This document shows positions 31,038 through 38,868 of a stretch of 46,045 nt of DNA, piece by piece. Source of the stretch: Flavobacteriales bacterium (lineage in GTDB: Bacteria > Bacteroidota > Bacteroidia > Flavobacteriales_F > PHOS-HE28); assembly GCA_019638085.1 (NCBI GenBank), contig JAHBUL010000026.1, forward strand, positions 1 through 46,045, read 5' to 3'. The translations under genes were made by a program, and so were the position numbers. The notes under the pieces are model-generated. The model made no database searches, was not told the DNA's origin, and saw only the letters and a program-made list of their open reading frames with translations. Numbering within the stretch: the first letter of the stretch is position 1; every line of letters starts with the position of its first letter.

Positions 31038-31511
31038 TCAGCCATTCTTGGACCTCAACGCCTCGCGATAGTACCTCAACGGCACGATCAACATGCCGAA
31101 ACACTCGCCTTTCTCCTTGCCAAGATGCTTGTGATGGATCTTGTGTGCACGGCGTAAGGCAATGAAGTAGGCATTCTTCGAGCTGCGGAGCCATTTGATG
31201 CGTTGGTGGATGAAGACCTCATGCACGAGGAAGTAGGCGATGCCGTAGATCAAGATGCCCAGACCGATCCACAGCCATGGCGTATGCAAACCGCGGATGG
31301 AGCCGATGAGGAAGAGGAACATGGAAGGCACAGCGAACAAGAGGAAGAACGCGTCGTTGCGTTCCAGCACATGGTCGTGGTCGCGTTGATGATGGTCCTG
31401 GTGCAGTTTCCAGAGGAAGCCGTGCATCACGAACTTGTGTGTGGCCCACGCCACGAATTCCATGGCCGCGAAGCTCCCTACCACAATGCCGATGATCATC
31501 CAGATGCTCAT
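31038..31511 (-). CDS. crtZ: Beta-carotene hydroxylase
   Basis: This 157-residue membrane di-iron enzyme hydroxylates the beta-ionone rings at C3 and C3', turning beta-carotene into zeaxanthin. All four histidine motifs are visible: His25/His30 (HKFVMH), His37/His40/His41 (HQDHH), His97/His102 (HEVFIH) and His123/His126/His127 (HKIHH). The start MSIWMIIGIV overlaps the SRPBCC stop by four bases (ATGA), which suggests translational coupling. The length is normal for bacterial CrtZ. Confidence 0.93.
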   Translation of the reverse strand: MSIWMIIGIVVGSFAAMEFVAWATHKFVMHGFLWKLHQDHHQRDHDHVLERNDAFFLLFAVPSMFLFLIGSIRGLHTPWLWIGLGILIYGIAYFLVHEVFIHQRIKWLRSSKNAYFIALRRAHKIHHKHLGKEKGECFGMLIVPLRYYREALRSKNG

Positions 31512-31969
31512 TGCTTGGGAGGGAATAGTTCCTTCATCACCTGCTCCCGATGATCGAAGATGGCGGTAAGCTGGCGTTTTACGAAAAGCCAATGGGCCAC
31601 TTTCCCCAAAGGTCCAAGTGGCAGCTTGTATTCCACACGGTCGTGCATGGCCGTGCCATCACCTTCGGCCGTAAAGGTGTGTGTATGATGCCAATAGGAG
31701 TATGGACCGGTTTCCTGCGTGTCGACAAACCGGTGGGGAGGCTCGGAAACAGTGATCAATGTGACCCATTTAAGCGGAATACCCAAGATCGGCCGCACGG
31801 TGTATGTAATGCGTTGCCCTTCATGGATGGGACCATCGGGAAGAGGATCGCGGATCACAAACCCCATTCCCGTGGGTGTGATCCGCGCTAAATTCCTCGG
31901 GTCGCTAAAAAACTCCCAGGCCTTCAGGAGCGGAATGGGCAGGTGCTGCCTCCGCTCCAGCACATACAT
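31508..31969 (-). CDS. SRPBCC family protein
   Basis: This 153-residue soluble protein has the START-like/SRPBCC pattern: PIPLLKAWEFFSDPRNLARITP near residues 10-31, MGFVIRD, VTLITVSEPPHRFVDTQ and GTAMHDRVEYKLPLG. The fold has a deep hydrophobic pocket for small ligands. Its place between the photolyase/small ORF and crtZ, with overlaps of one and four bases, ties it to pigment or photoprotection. A carotenoid-binding or chaperone role is inference only. Such proteins often neighbour photolyase genes in Bacteroidota. The start at 31969 is chosen because the upstream sequence encodes the small ORF in another frame. Confidence 0.85.
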   Translation of the reverse strand: MYVLERRQHLPIPLLKAWEFFSDPRNLARITPTGMGFVIRDPLPDGPIHEGQRITYTVRPILGIPLKWVTLITVSEPPHRFVDTQETGPYSYWHHTHTFTAEGDGTAMHDRVEYKLPLGPLGKVAHWLFVKRQLTAIFDHREQVMKELFPPKQ

Positions 31970-32130
31970 CAATTGATGATCACCGCGTTCGGATATTTCT
32001 CCTTCCAGAATTCCAGTGCTTTCTTGCTGGCAAGGGTGATCACCGTGCGGGTGTCGAGGCGTACCTTGAATGTCTTCAGTCCTTCGCGGACCGGTTGTGT
32101 GAGGATCAACTTGCGTTTCTTGCGTGGCAT
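31969..32130 (-). CDS. Conserved-looking 53-residue basic protein of the carotenoid operon
   Basis: The frame runs from ATG (32128-32130) to TGA (31969-31971). It begins MPRKKRKLILTQPVREGLKTF, continues KVRLDTRTVITLASKKALEFW and ends KYPNAVIIN. Codons use G or C in the third position, as in the neighbouring genes, and the stop overlaps the SRPBCC start by one base (TGATG). It starts 20 bases after the photolyase stop. There is a basic N-terminus, no cysteine, no signal peptide and no membrane segment. I do not recognise the family. It could be an RNA- or DNA-binding or regulatory partner. Confidence 0.72.
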   Translation of the reverse strand: MPRKKRKLILTQPVREGLKTFKVRLDTRTVITLASKKALEFWKEKYPNAVIIN

Positions 32131-32150
32131 TGACTTGTCCTTTTAATGAA

Positions 32151-33473
32151 TTATCGCGTGACGTTTTGGGCGAGTCCGGCCTTGTAGGTCCGGATGGCTC
32201 TTTCGCGCGCTGACCTATGAACGATGATCGGCTGTGCATAGTTTGCAGTTTCAAGTTCAGGAACCCAACGCTTAACATACCTTAACCGGGGGTCGAAGCG
32301 CTGCATTTGAAGTGTGGGGTTGAATATGCGGAACCAAGGAACTGCATCACAGCCACTCCCAGCGGCCCATTGCCAGTTGCCATTATTGCTGCTCAGTTCG
32401 TAGTCCAAAAGCTTCGCGGCGAACCAAGCTTCGCCCCAGCGCCAGTCGATCAGCAGGTGCTTGGTGAGGAAGCTGGCGGTGACCATGCGCACCCGATTGT
32501 GCATCAGGCCGGTGGCCTCCAGTTCCCGCATACCCGCATCCACCAAGGGGTAGCCCGTTCTTCCTTCGCACCATGCCGCGAATTCGATCTCATTATTGCG
32601 CCATTGGATCTGATCATAGGCCGGTTTGAATGCACGATGTTCCACCCAAGGAAAGTGATACAGCACCTGCATGAAGAATTCCCGCCAGATCAATTCATTC
32701 AGATAGACCTCGCTTGTGCTCAATGCTTCCCGCACCAATGCGCGTGGACTGATCGTCCCAAAACGCAGGTGGACACTCATGCGCGAAGTGCCTGGGATCG
32801 CCGGGATGTTCCGGGTTTCAGCATAATTCTTCAACACATTTTGTTTCAGCTCCAAGGGTGGGACCTGTACGTCCGTGGTCAGAAAACCGAACTGCTCAAG
32901 AGAGGGAAGTGGGAGAGGGGCGCACTGCCATAGGCCATTCAAGTGGGACGCACTGGGGAAAGCGCGGGCCATTTCCGGAGTGAATGATGCTTTCCACTTG
33001 CGGCTGTACGGCGTGAACACCGTGTAAGGCGCTCCATCGTCCTTCAGTATCTCGCTGCGTTCAAATATGCTGTGGTCCTTGAAAGCATGTAGTGGAATAC
33101 CTTTTTCCCGAAGTAATTCCTCCACCGCTGCATCGCGCAATTGACCGTATTGCTCATGGTCCTGGTTGGTGGTCACGGCTTTGATCGTGTAACGCTCACA
33201 AAGCTGTTGCCAAACTTGAACGGGATCTCCATGCACTACCAATAAGGTGGACCCGTGCTCTTCGAGTTCGGCTTTCAGAGCGATGAGCGTACGGTGGATG
33301 TGGTCCACACGGCGGTCGTATGGATCTTCCAAACGCCCAAGGATCTTCTGGTCGAAGATGAAAACCGGCAAGACGTTGCCTTGGTCCTTCAGTGCCCGGT
33401 ATAGCCCATGGTTATCCTGTAATCGCAAATCGCGCCGGAACCAATGAATGGATATGTTCGGAAGAGGCGTCAT
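32151..33473 (-). CDS. Deoxyribodipyrimidine photolyase (class I family)
   Basis: This 440-residue flavoprotein has an N-terminal photolyase antenna domain (IHWFRRDLRLQDNHGLYRAL) and a C-terminal FAD-binding domain: RTGYPLVDAGMRELEATG, HNRVRMVTASFL and SNNGNWQW at 362-369. The asparagine in that last motif, near the flavin N5, is typical of DNA-repair photolyases. It repairs cyclobutane pyrimidine dimers using blue light. A cryptochrome role cannot be ruled out from sequence alone. It overlaps idi by four bases in the carotenoid operon, so pigment and photorepair are expressed together. Confidence 0.92.
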   Translation of the reverse strand: MTPLPNISIHWFRRDLRLQDNHGLYRALKDQGNVLPVFIFDQKILGRLEDPYDRRVDHIHRTLIALKAELEEHGSTLLVVHGDPVQVWQQLCERYTIKAVTTNQDHEQYGQLRDAAVEELLREKGIPLHAFKDHSIFERSEILKDDGAPYTVFTPYSRKWKASFTPEMARAFPSASHLNGLWQCAPLPLPSLEQFGFLTTDVQVPPLELKQNVLKNYAETRNIPAIPGTSRMSVHLRFGTISPRALVREALSTSEVYLNELIWREFFMQVLYHFPWVEHRAFKPAYDQIQWRNNEIEFAAWCEGRTGYPLVDAGMRELEATGLMHNRVRMVTASFLTKHLLIDWRWGEAWFAAKLLDYELSSNNGNWQWAAGSGCDAVPWFRIFNPTLQMQRFDPRLRYVKRWVPELETANYAQPIIVHRSARERAIRTYKAGLAQNVTR

Positions 33474-34012
33474 ACCGGGAGTGTTCCCGCCCAACGCTTG
33501 CGCACTTGGGGCCAGCAGATCAGCAGCCAAGCAGTGAATTTTTCGGACGCCGTGGCGATCTCGGCGTCCAGTTCGGCAATGCTCAACCAGCGGGTATCCA
33601 TTACTTCCCGGGGGTTAGGGTGCACCTTTCCATCCCATTTACCAAAGAACACGTGGTCAATCTCATGTTCCACCAGATCGTTCTCCAATTCGGCCCTATA
33701 CGTGAACTTGAACTGGGGATCCAACTCAGGAGAAATACCGAGTTCCTGCATCACCCGGCGCTTGGCCGCGTCGGATATGGCTTCACCTGGCACCGGATGG
33801 CTGCAGCATGCATTGGTCCATAACCGAGGACTGTGGTACTTGTCCGTTGCGCGCTGCTGCAACAACATGCGGCCTTCGCTATCGAAAAGGAAAATGCTGA
33901 ACGCACGATGGAGCTTGCCCTGGCGATGAGCCTTCAACTTTTCCATGGTGCCCACTTCTTCATCCTTGTCATTGACGAGGATCACGAACTGATGCTTGTC
34001 GGCGTTCTTCAT
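33470..34012 (-). CDS. idi: Isopentenyl-diphosphate delta-isomerase, type 1
   Basis: This 180-residue Nudix-fold enzyme converts IPP to DMAPP, the starter for carotenoid chains. The active-site cysteine lies in WTNACCSHP (Cys70), and the metal/acid residues are Glu115 and Glu117 in LVEHEIDHVFFG. The Nudix-like segment DAAKRRVMQELGI is also present. The start at 34012 leaves five bases after the crtB stop; a TTG three codons earlier would overlap it. Its presence inside the crt operon raises precursor supply. Confidence 0.93.
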   Translation of the reverse strand: MKNADKHQFVILVNDKDEEVGTMEKLKAHRQGKLHRAFSIFLFDSEGRMLLQQRATDKYHSPRLWTNACCSHPVPGEAISDAAKRRVMQELGISPELDPQFKFTYRAELENDLVEHEIDHVFFGKWDGKVHPNPREVMDTRWLSIAELDAEIATASEKFTAWLLICWPQVRKRWAGTLPV

Positions 34013-34017
34013 GGTGA

Positions 34018-34860
34018 TCAAAGGCTATTGAACTGATAGCGCAGCAGGCTGGTGGTGAACACGCGCATTTTCGCGCGTCTGCCAATACGGATACGCTCGC
34101 TCATGATCCGCTGGGCGGAAAGCCCTTTGATTTTCCTGAAAAGGGCCAAGTAATAAGCATATGCCACGTAAACACCGAAGCGCGATCCGATGGGAAGTTC
34201 CTTGATACCTAGCAGAGCTGCCTGAAAGTCGGCCTGCATATCCAATTCAGTCCGATGCTTTGCCTGCTCATCCAAACGAGGAACATCCACCTCGGGGAAG
34301 TAAGTACGTCCCAAGGCCGCGTGATCATCCTGGATATCCCGGAGGAAATTCACCTTCTGGAAAGCCGCGCCCAGTCGCATGGCAGCGGGCTTCAGTTCCT
34401 CATACTTTTCCCCATCACCTTCGCAGAACACACGCAGGCACATCAAGCCGACCACTTCAGCTGAACCGTGGATATATGTGTTGAAGCTCTCCACATCGTG
34501 AGAATCCTGCGCAAGATCCATGGCCATGCTGTCCAGGAACGGGTCGATCAGATCCGGTCCGATCCCGTAAGCATGTGCCACACGCTGGAAACTGTGCAGC
34601 ACTGGATTCAAGCTGATTTCATCGACCATGGCGCGCTGTGTATCCGAACGGAATTCATCAAGCAAGCGACGTTTGTTGTGCGCATGGAAAGTGTCCACGA
34701 TCTCATCGGCGAAGCGCACGTACGCATAGATGCTCTTGATCGGATCGCGGAACCGGGGATGCAGCGCGCGGATTCCGATGGAGAACGAGGTACTATACCG
34801 CTGCACCACGCGACTACTCAGTTCCGTGCATACGGAATTATAAAGTTCTACGGTGTTCAT
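34018..34860 (-). CDS. crtB: Phytoene synthase
   Basis: This 280-residue enzyme joins two geranylgeranyl diphosphates into phytoene, the first committed step of carotenoid synthesis. The two aspartate-rich metal sites are visible: DEIVD at residues 52-56 and RDIQDD at about 174-179. YSTSFSIGIRAL at the start and GLMCLRVFC are also typical. Its start overlaps the crtI stop by four bases. No geranylgeranyl diphosphate synthase is present in the window. Confidence 0.95.
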   Translation of the reverse strand: MNTVELYNSVCTELSSRVVQRYSTSFSIGIRALHPRFRDPIKSIYAYVRFADEIVDTFHAHNKRRLLDEFRSDTQRAMVDEISLNPVLHSFQRVAHAYGIGPDLIDPFLDSMAMDLAQDSHDVESFNTYIHGSAEVVGLMCLRVFCEGDGEKYEELKPAAMRLGAAFQKVNFLRDIQDDHAALGRTYFPEVDVPRLDEQAKHRTELDMQADFQAALLGIKELPIGSRFGVYVAYAYYLALFRKIKGLSAQRIMSERIRIGRRAKMRVFTTSLLRYQFNSL

Positions 34861-36338
34861 GCGCTCTGGAGTTCTTTGAGGATGAGGTCTGCGGTCAGTT
34901 GCCCACTGATCAGTGCAGGAGGCAAGCCCGGGCCGGGTACGCTCAGTTGTCCGGCGAAGTAAAGCCCGTTTACTTTCCGGCTTTTCACCTTGGGCCGAAG
35001 CGGGCCGGTCTGGGCCAAGGTGCTGGCCAAGCCATATGCGTTGCCCTGGAAGGCCTTGTAGTCATGCTCCAGGTCTTTCACACAGTAGGAGCGGTTCACG
35101 CGGATATGCGCACGGATGTCCAGACCCGTGTGGAGTGCAATGCGCTGGGCAACGATCTGGAAGTACTGCTCCCGTAGCACGGGTGTATCCTCTGCGCCGC
35201 TGGCTATGGGGATCAGTACAACGAGGTTCTCGCAACCGGGCGGAGCCGTGCTGGGGTCGGTCACCGAGGTACAGCTGAGGTAGAACAAGGGATTACGCGG
35301 CCAGCGCTTGTGCTGGTATATGTCATCGCCATGATCATCCAGTGATTCATCAAAGAAGAGCGTGTGGTGTTCGGCACCCGGTAATTTTCGGTCCAGGCCG
35401 ATGTAAAAGAGCAGGGTGCTCGGTGCCATCGTGCGCTCCTCCCAGAAGCCAGTGGAGTAGGAGCGATGCTCAGGACCCAGCAGGTCCTGCTCCACATGGT
35501 GATAATCGGCCGTGGCCAGTACGATGTCGGCGACCATGATACCGTTCGCGGTCTCCACGCCCGTGGCCTTCCCGTTCGTGACCTGGATCCGCGTGACCGC
35601 CGCGTTGGTGCGCACCTCTGCCCCGTTCACCTCGGCCAGCTTGTGCATGGCATCCATCACCTTTCCCATTCCACCCATTGGGTACCAGGTGCCCAGGTCG
35701 ATATCGGCATGGTTCATCAGGCTGTACAATGCAGGTGTGGTGGCTGGGGTTGCACCAAGAAAGAGCGCAGGGAATTCCATCACCTGCCGGATGCGTTCAC
35801 TCTTGAAGTGTTTTCGGACGTGCTTCCTCAATGACGAGAGCACCGAGGTCCGCATCAATCCCGAAAGCAGGTCAGGCCGCATGTATTCCTTCCAGCTCAG
35901 CGACGGCGTGTACACGATATCGTTCACACCTAACATGTACTTGACAGCGGCCTCGTTCAAGAAGGTCTCCAACGCCTTTGCCGCTCCGGGCTCTTCATTT
36001 TCGAAGAGGGCGGCCACACCTTCACGTCCTGCGGGGAGATCCCAGGAATCCCCTTTCCCGAAGATCACCTTGTAGGAAGGATCAAGGCGGTGCAGGGCGT
36101 AGAGCTCGGCTGCGCTGGTGCCGAACCGGGCGAAGAAGCGATCAAAAACATCCGGCATCCAATAGAAGCTTGGGCCCATGTCGAACGTAAAGCCGTCCTT
36201 ATTCCATGTACGTGCACGCCCACCGACCTGGTTATTCCGCTCCAGCACGGTTACACGTACTCCATCCCGGGCTAGGATGGATGCGGCGGCCAACCCGGAA
36301 ATACCGGAGCCGATAATGATGATGGAGGGCGTGGCCAA
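34857..36338 (-). CDS. crtI: Phytoene desaturase
   Basis: This 493-residue FAD enzyme turns phytoene into lycopene. The N-terminal dinucleotide fold (IIIIGSGISGLAAASILARDG with RNNQVGGRARTW) and the C-terminal signature (GLYFAGQLSVPGPGLPPALISG) are intact. The length matches CrtI. It is the first gene of the operon. The promoter (TACTTTTG, 36364-36371) lies 25 bases upstream and is flanked by an inverted repeat. A related carotenoid oxidoreductase such as CrtN is less likely given crtB and the lycopene cyclase. Confidence 0.94.
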   Translation of the reverse strand: MATPSIIIIGSGISGLAAASILARDGVRVTVLERNNQVGGRARTWNKDGFTFDMGPSFYWMPDVFDRFFARFGTSAAELYALHRLDPSYKVIFGKGDSWDLPAGREGVAALFENEEPGAAKALETFLNEAAVKYMLGVNDIVYTPSLSWKEYMRPDLLSGLMRTSVLSSLRKHVRKHFKSERIRQVMEFPALFLGATPATTPALYSLMNHADIDLGTWYPMGGMGKVMDAMHKLAEVNGAEVRTNAAVTRIQVTNGKATGVETANGIMVADIVLATADYHHVEQDLLGPEHRSYSTGFWEERTMAPSTLLFYIGLDRKLPGAEHHTLFFDESLDDHGDDIYQHKRWPRNPLFYLSCTSVTDPSTAPPGCENLVVLIPIASGAEDTPVLREQYFQIVAQRIALHTGLDIRAHIRVNRSYCVKDLEHDYKAFQGNAYGLASTLAQTGPLRPKVKSRKVNGLYFAGQLSVPGPGLPPALISGQLTADLILKELQSA

Positions 36339-36356
36339 GATTGTTTCGAGTTCTCC

Positions 36357-36386
36357 TGTTCAACAAAAGTATCAAAAAGTTGAACA
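36357..36386 (-). promoter_or_regulatory. Operator-like inverted repeat around the crt promoter
   Basis: TGTTCAAC (36357-36364) and GTTGAACA (36379-36386) are perfect complements separated by 14 bases. The -7 element read on the minus strand, TACTTTTG (36364-36371), lies between them, and TTG at the upstream arm fits a -33 contact. A repressor bound to the arms would cover the core promoter. MerR/CarH-type regulators control crt operons elsewhere, but no such gene is in the window. Confidence 0.6.
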
Positions 36387-36470
36387 AGATGATCCTTTAT
36401 TAAAAAGAATCTCATTCAAAGTAACCAGACCGGTCCTCTTCAACTCGCACCACTGCGGGTGATTGCGACG

Positions 36471-36526
36471 CTTCTTCAAATGCGGACGGACCGCATTTGG
36501 CGGCCCGTCCGAGTTTGGAAAAGAAG
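36471..36526. terminator. Complex hairpin after the sigma factor gene
   Basis: CAAATGCGG (36477-36485) and CCGCATTTG (36491-36499) form a perfect nine-base stem. Outer words CTTCTT and AAGAAG and an inner CCGTCC can extend the fold. It lies between the sigma factor stop and the crt promoter, so it may stop the sigma transcript, although no T run follows. Confidence 0.4.
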
Positions 36527-36540
36527 AATTGAAAAGGAAT

Positions 36541-37032
36541 TCAGGATAGCATGCCCATTAACCGATGGCGGGCCTGGTGGATCCGACTTTTCACGGTACC
36601 CACCGGAATTTCCAGCCGGTCGGCGATCTCATGGTATTTGTAGCCTTCGTGATGGAGTTGGAACGGGGTCCGGAAGATGCCGTCCAGTTTTCCCAACGCT
36701 CCTTGGATCTCACTCATCCGCACGTTCGCCTCGGGTGTGGCCGGTGTTTCCACCATGCTCACCCGTTCGCGCACGCGCTCCACATGGTCCATCACGCGGT
36801 CCGTGCGCTTATTACGACGGTGCCCATTGATGAAGGTGTTCTTCATGATGGTGTACACCCATGCCTTGAAGTTGGTGTTCTCCCGGAACTTATCGCTATA
36901 CGTGAGTGCCCGCAGCATGCTCTCCTGTGTAAGGTCATAGGCATCATCGCGATCCCGGGTCAGGCTCAGCGCGAAATAGAATAGTTGATGACGGAGTCCT
37001 ACAAGTTGCTGCTGGAAATCAAGGGTTGACAT
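36541..37032 (-). CDS. ECF-type sigma-70 family RNA polymerase sigma factor
   Basis: This 163-residue protein has sigma region 2 (DAYDLTQESMLRALTY, FKAWVYTIMKNTFINGHRR) and region 4 (GYKYHEIADRLEIPVGTVKSRIHQARHRL), without regions 1 or 3. The start MSTLDFQQQLVGLRHQ fits the family. It is immediately upstream of the crt operon on the same strand. No anti-sigma factor is adjacent. It may drive the crt promoter, as sigma genes are often found beside crt operons in Bacteroidota, but this is inference. No clear TAnnTTTG element precedes it. Confidence 0.88.
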   Translation of the reverse strand: MSTLDFQQQLVGLRHQLFYFALSLTRDRDDAYDLTQESMLRALTYSDKFRENTNFKAWVYTIMKNTFINGHRRNKRTDRVMDHVERVRERVSMVETPATPEANVRMSEIQGALGKLDGIFRTPFQLHHEGYKYHEIADRLEIPVGTVKSRIHQARHRLMGMLS

Positions 37033-37111
37033 GGCGATGGGGATTTTACTTCCCGGCAATTGCAAATGCCATTCCCATAGGATGCACCCTCCGGACAAAA
37101 AGTTCTTAAAC

Positions 37112-38296
37112 TCAGTCCAGCTGCGGCTTTGCTATGTGTTTGCGCCAACTCCGCCAAACAATCCAGGCCACGAGCATCAGGAGAATATTCCCCGATCCGA
37201 GAACACCCCACCCCACCATTTTGTTCTCCAAGGCCCTTCCCCAGAGATCGGAACTACGGGTGGCATAAAGGACCATGGAGAGGAGGAAGAACCCCAATAC
37301 CGATAGGTCCCTGCGGGTGAAGAGGTAGCCCAGGATGAACAGGATCAGCGGCAGCGAGAACATGAAGTGCTGCTGATCGGTGATCACGAGGTTGGGCACT
37401 ATGGCCATGGCCAGCCAGAGCTCGAAGCTGCGGTCCATCCTACCAATAGCCTCAGCCGGTTCGCGCCGGGTGTTCCGCCAGGTGAAGGTGGTCAATAGGA
37501 TCCCGGCCACGGCGATGAAGAAGACATCCACCAATGTGGAAGGAGCCATCCCCGTGTATTTGCCCAGAATGGCGGTCAAATGATCAGGGCTTGCCATCAC
37601 TTGAGTATGGTAAAGCATGGAATGTCCCCATTCCCGGATGAGTTCCCAACCGCTGGAGGGGCCTTCCAGCAGCAGCGGAACCAGCAGGCCCACCAGCATG
37701 GTGATCGCTCCTGTGCGCAGTACCCGCCATTCGCGGCGGATCACCAAGGGCACGATCATCAGCAGGAGATAAGGCTTGATCAACCAAACTACGCCCCATA
37801 GAATACCGGCCGTTCTCCGGTCGTTGGCAATGAACCGTTCCACGCCCAGGGCGGCCAGTAGGATCAGGCCCATATTGATGTTGCCCATGTGCAGTTCCCG
37901 CACCAGCAACACCGCAATGCACAGCAGCCCGAGTATCGCGCGCAAGGCCAACCTGGGAAGACCGTTCGCGAAATGCGCCAAGCTCTTTTCGATCACCACG
38001 AAGCAGGCCATCACCAGCACTCCGATCACCAGGAAATGAATGATGCCGGCCATCTGGAACGATAGCAACGTGTACGGCTGGAAGAAGTAAAGCACCACCG
38101 GGGCATATTTGTAAAGGCCCGTGTCCTCGCCGAATACCTCGCCATATACAGGAAGCCCATGCCGCATATTGTCCGCGGCCATGTAATAGACCCTGAAGTC
38201 ATTCATCCAAAAGCGACCGTTCACATGTTCCATCACAAGGCTGGCCAGTACGAACAGGCCGACGAGGATGATGAAGGGACGAAGCTGGCGGAGCAT
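37112..38296 (-). CDS. Glycosyltransferase family 87 membrane protein
   Basis: This 394-residue protein has about nine or ten membrane helices and the GT87/DUF2029 pattern: WMNDFRVYYMAADNMRHGLPVYG near residues 30-52, KYAPVVLYFFQPYTLL, and a hydrophobic core with VVWLIKPYLLLM. Such enzymes use polyprenyl-phosphate sugars as donors and act on the periplasmic side. The acceptor is unknown, and a link to carotenoid glycosides is not supported. The start at 38296 is six bases after a GATCTTTG element, an imperfect -7 motif. It is separated from the sigma gene by 79 bases. Confidence 0.82.
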   Translation of the reverse strand: MLRQLRPFIILVGLFVLASLVMEHVNGRFWMNDFRVYYMAADNMRHGLPVYGEVFGEDTGLYKYAPVVLYFFQPYTLLSFQMAGIIHFLVIGVLVMACFVVIEKSLAHFANGLPRLALRAILGLLCIAVLLVRELHMGNINMGLILLAALGVERFIANDRRTAGILWGVVWLIKPYLLLMIVPLVIRREWRVLRTGAITMLVGLLVPLLLEGPSSGWELIREWGHSMLYHTQVMASPDHLTAILGKYTGMAPSTLVDVFFIAVAGILLTTFTWRNTRREPAEAIGRMDRSFELWLAMAIVPNLVITDQQHFMFSLPLILFILGYLFTRRDLSVLGFFLLSMVLYATRSSDLWGRALENKMVGWGVLGSGNILLMLVAWIVWRSWRKHIAKPQLD

Positions 38297-38387
38297 GGGC
38301 GCCAAAGATCGTGCTGCCCGGGGTATCACCTTCAAAGGAAAAGATGTCCCAGCTTCCGGGCAAAGTGTATATTCGCGCCCCGTTAAT

Positions 38388-38462
38388 GGGAGCATAGCTC
38401 AGCTGGTTTAGAGCATCTGCCTTACAAGCAGAGGGTCGCTGGTTCGAATCCGGCTGCTCCCA
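38388..38462 (+). tRNA. tRNA-Val (anticodon TAC)
   Basis: A 75-base cloverleaf: acceptor GGGAGCA/TGCTCCC, anticodon stem TCTGC/GCAGA with loop CTTACAA, so anticodon TAC, and T arm with GGTTCGAATCC. CCA is not encoded. It is the first of two valine tRNAs. Confidence 0.95.
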
Positions 38463-38504
38463 CTCCGGTCCGCCGGGTTCCGCGAAAGCGGACGTTGACA
38501 TACT

Positions 38505-38579
38505 GGGATCTTAGCTCAGCTGGTTCAGAGCGCATGCTTCACACGCATGAGGTCACTGGTTCGAATCCAGTAGGTCCCA
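38505..38579 (+). tRNA. tRNA-Val (anticodon CAC)
   Basis: A 75-base cloverleaf: acceptor GGGATCT/AGGTCCC with one wobble pair, anticodon stem CATGC/GCATG with loop TTCACAC, so anticodon CAC, and T arm with GGTTCGAATCC. CCA is not encoded. It is 42 bases after tRNA-Val(TAC) and ends before a terminator. Confidence 0.94.
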
Positions 38580-38594
38580 CATCCCAACGAGATC

Positions 38595-38632
38595 AAGCCC
38601 TTCAGCGCAAGTTGGAGGGCTTTGTTTTTTTT
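38595..38632 (+). terminator. Terminator of the tRNA-Val pair
   Basis: AAGCCCTTC pairs with GAGGGCTT across an 11-base loop, and the stem is followed by TTTGTTTTTTTT. It lies 15 bases after the second tRNA. Confidence 0.85.
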
Positions 38633-38690
38633 GGGGGATGGTCCCTACGCAGTCGCTGCCATACGTCGGCGCTCGTCACTTAGACCGGCG

Positions 38691-38746
38691 CTCGGGTGTC
38701 CCGAGTGCCCAACCCTCCGCTGGCACTCGGTTTTTTCCCGAGTGCC
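38691..38746 (+). terminator. Second T-run hairpin with overlapping alternative stem
   Basis: CCGAGTGCC (38701-38709) pairs perfectly with GGCACTCGG (38722-38730), followed by TTTTTT. A second hairpin, CTCGGG-TGT-CCCGAG (38691-38705), shares bases with the left arm, and a further CCGAGTGCC copy is at 38738-38746. The two stems exclude each other. No plus-strand gene follows, so it may be a backup terminator of the tRNAs or the end of a small RNA. Confidence 0.55.
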
Positions 38747-38868
38747 CTCTCCTTACCCCGCCTCTGGCGGGCGCCGCCGGTCTTTGTGTGAGATCACTGG
38801 ATCCGCCGAGGCCCCAGGCACTGGGAAATCATCCGAGCGCCGGGAGATATCGTGTGAATCGGAACCCT
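38747..38868. other. Gap before folC, nothing recognised
   Basis: The stretch is GC-rich and contains only short overlapping frames. I see no gene, tRNA or obvious promoter here. It separates the plus-strand tRNA/terminator block from the 3' end of folC. Confidence 0.4.

Noticed and set aside
37112..38296. GT87 protein as a carotenoid glycosyltransferase
   Set aside because: It is not in the crt operon, has its own promoter-like element, and GT87 enzymes use polyprenyl-phosphate donors.
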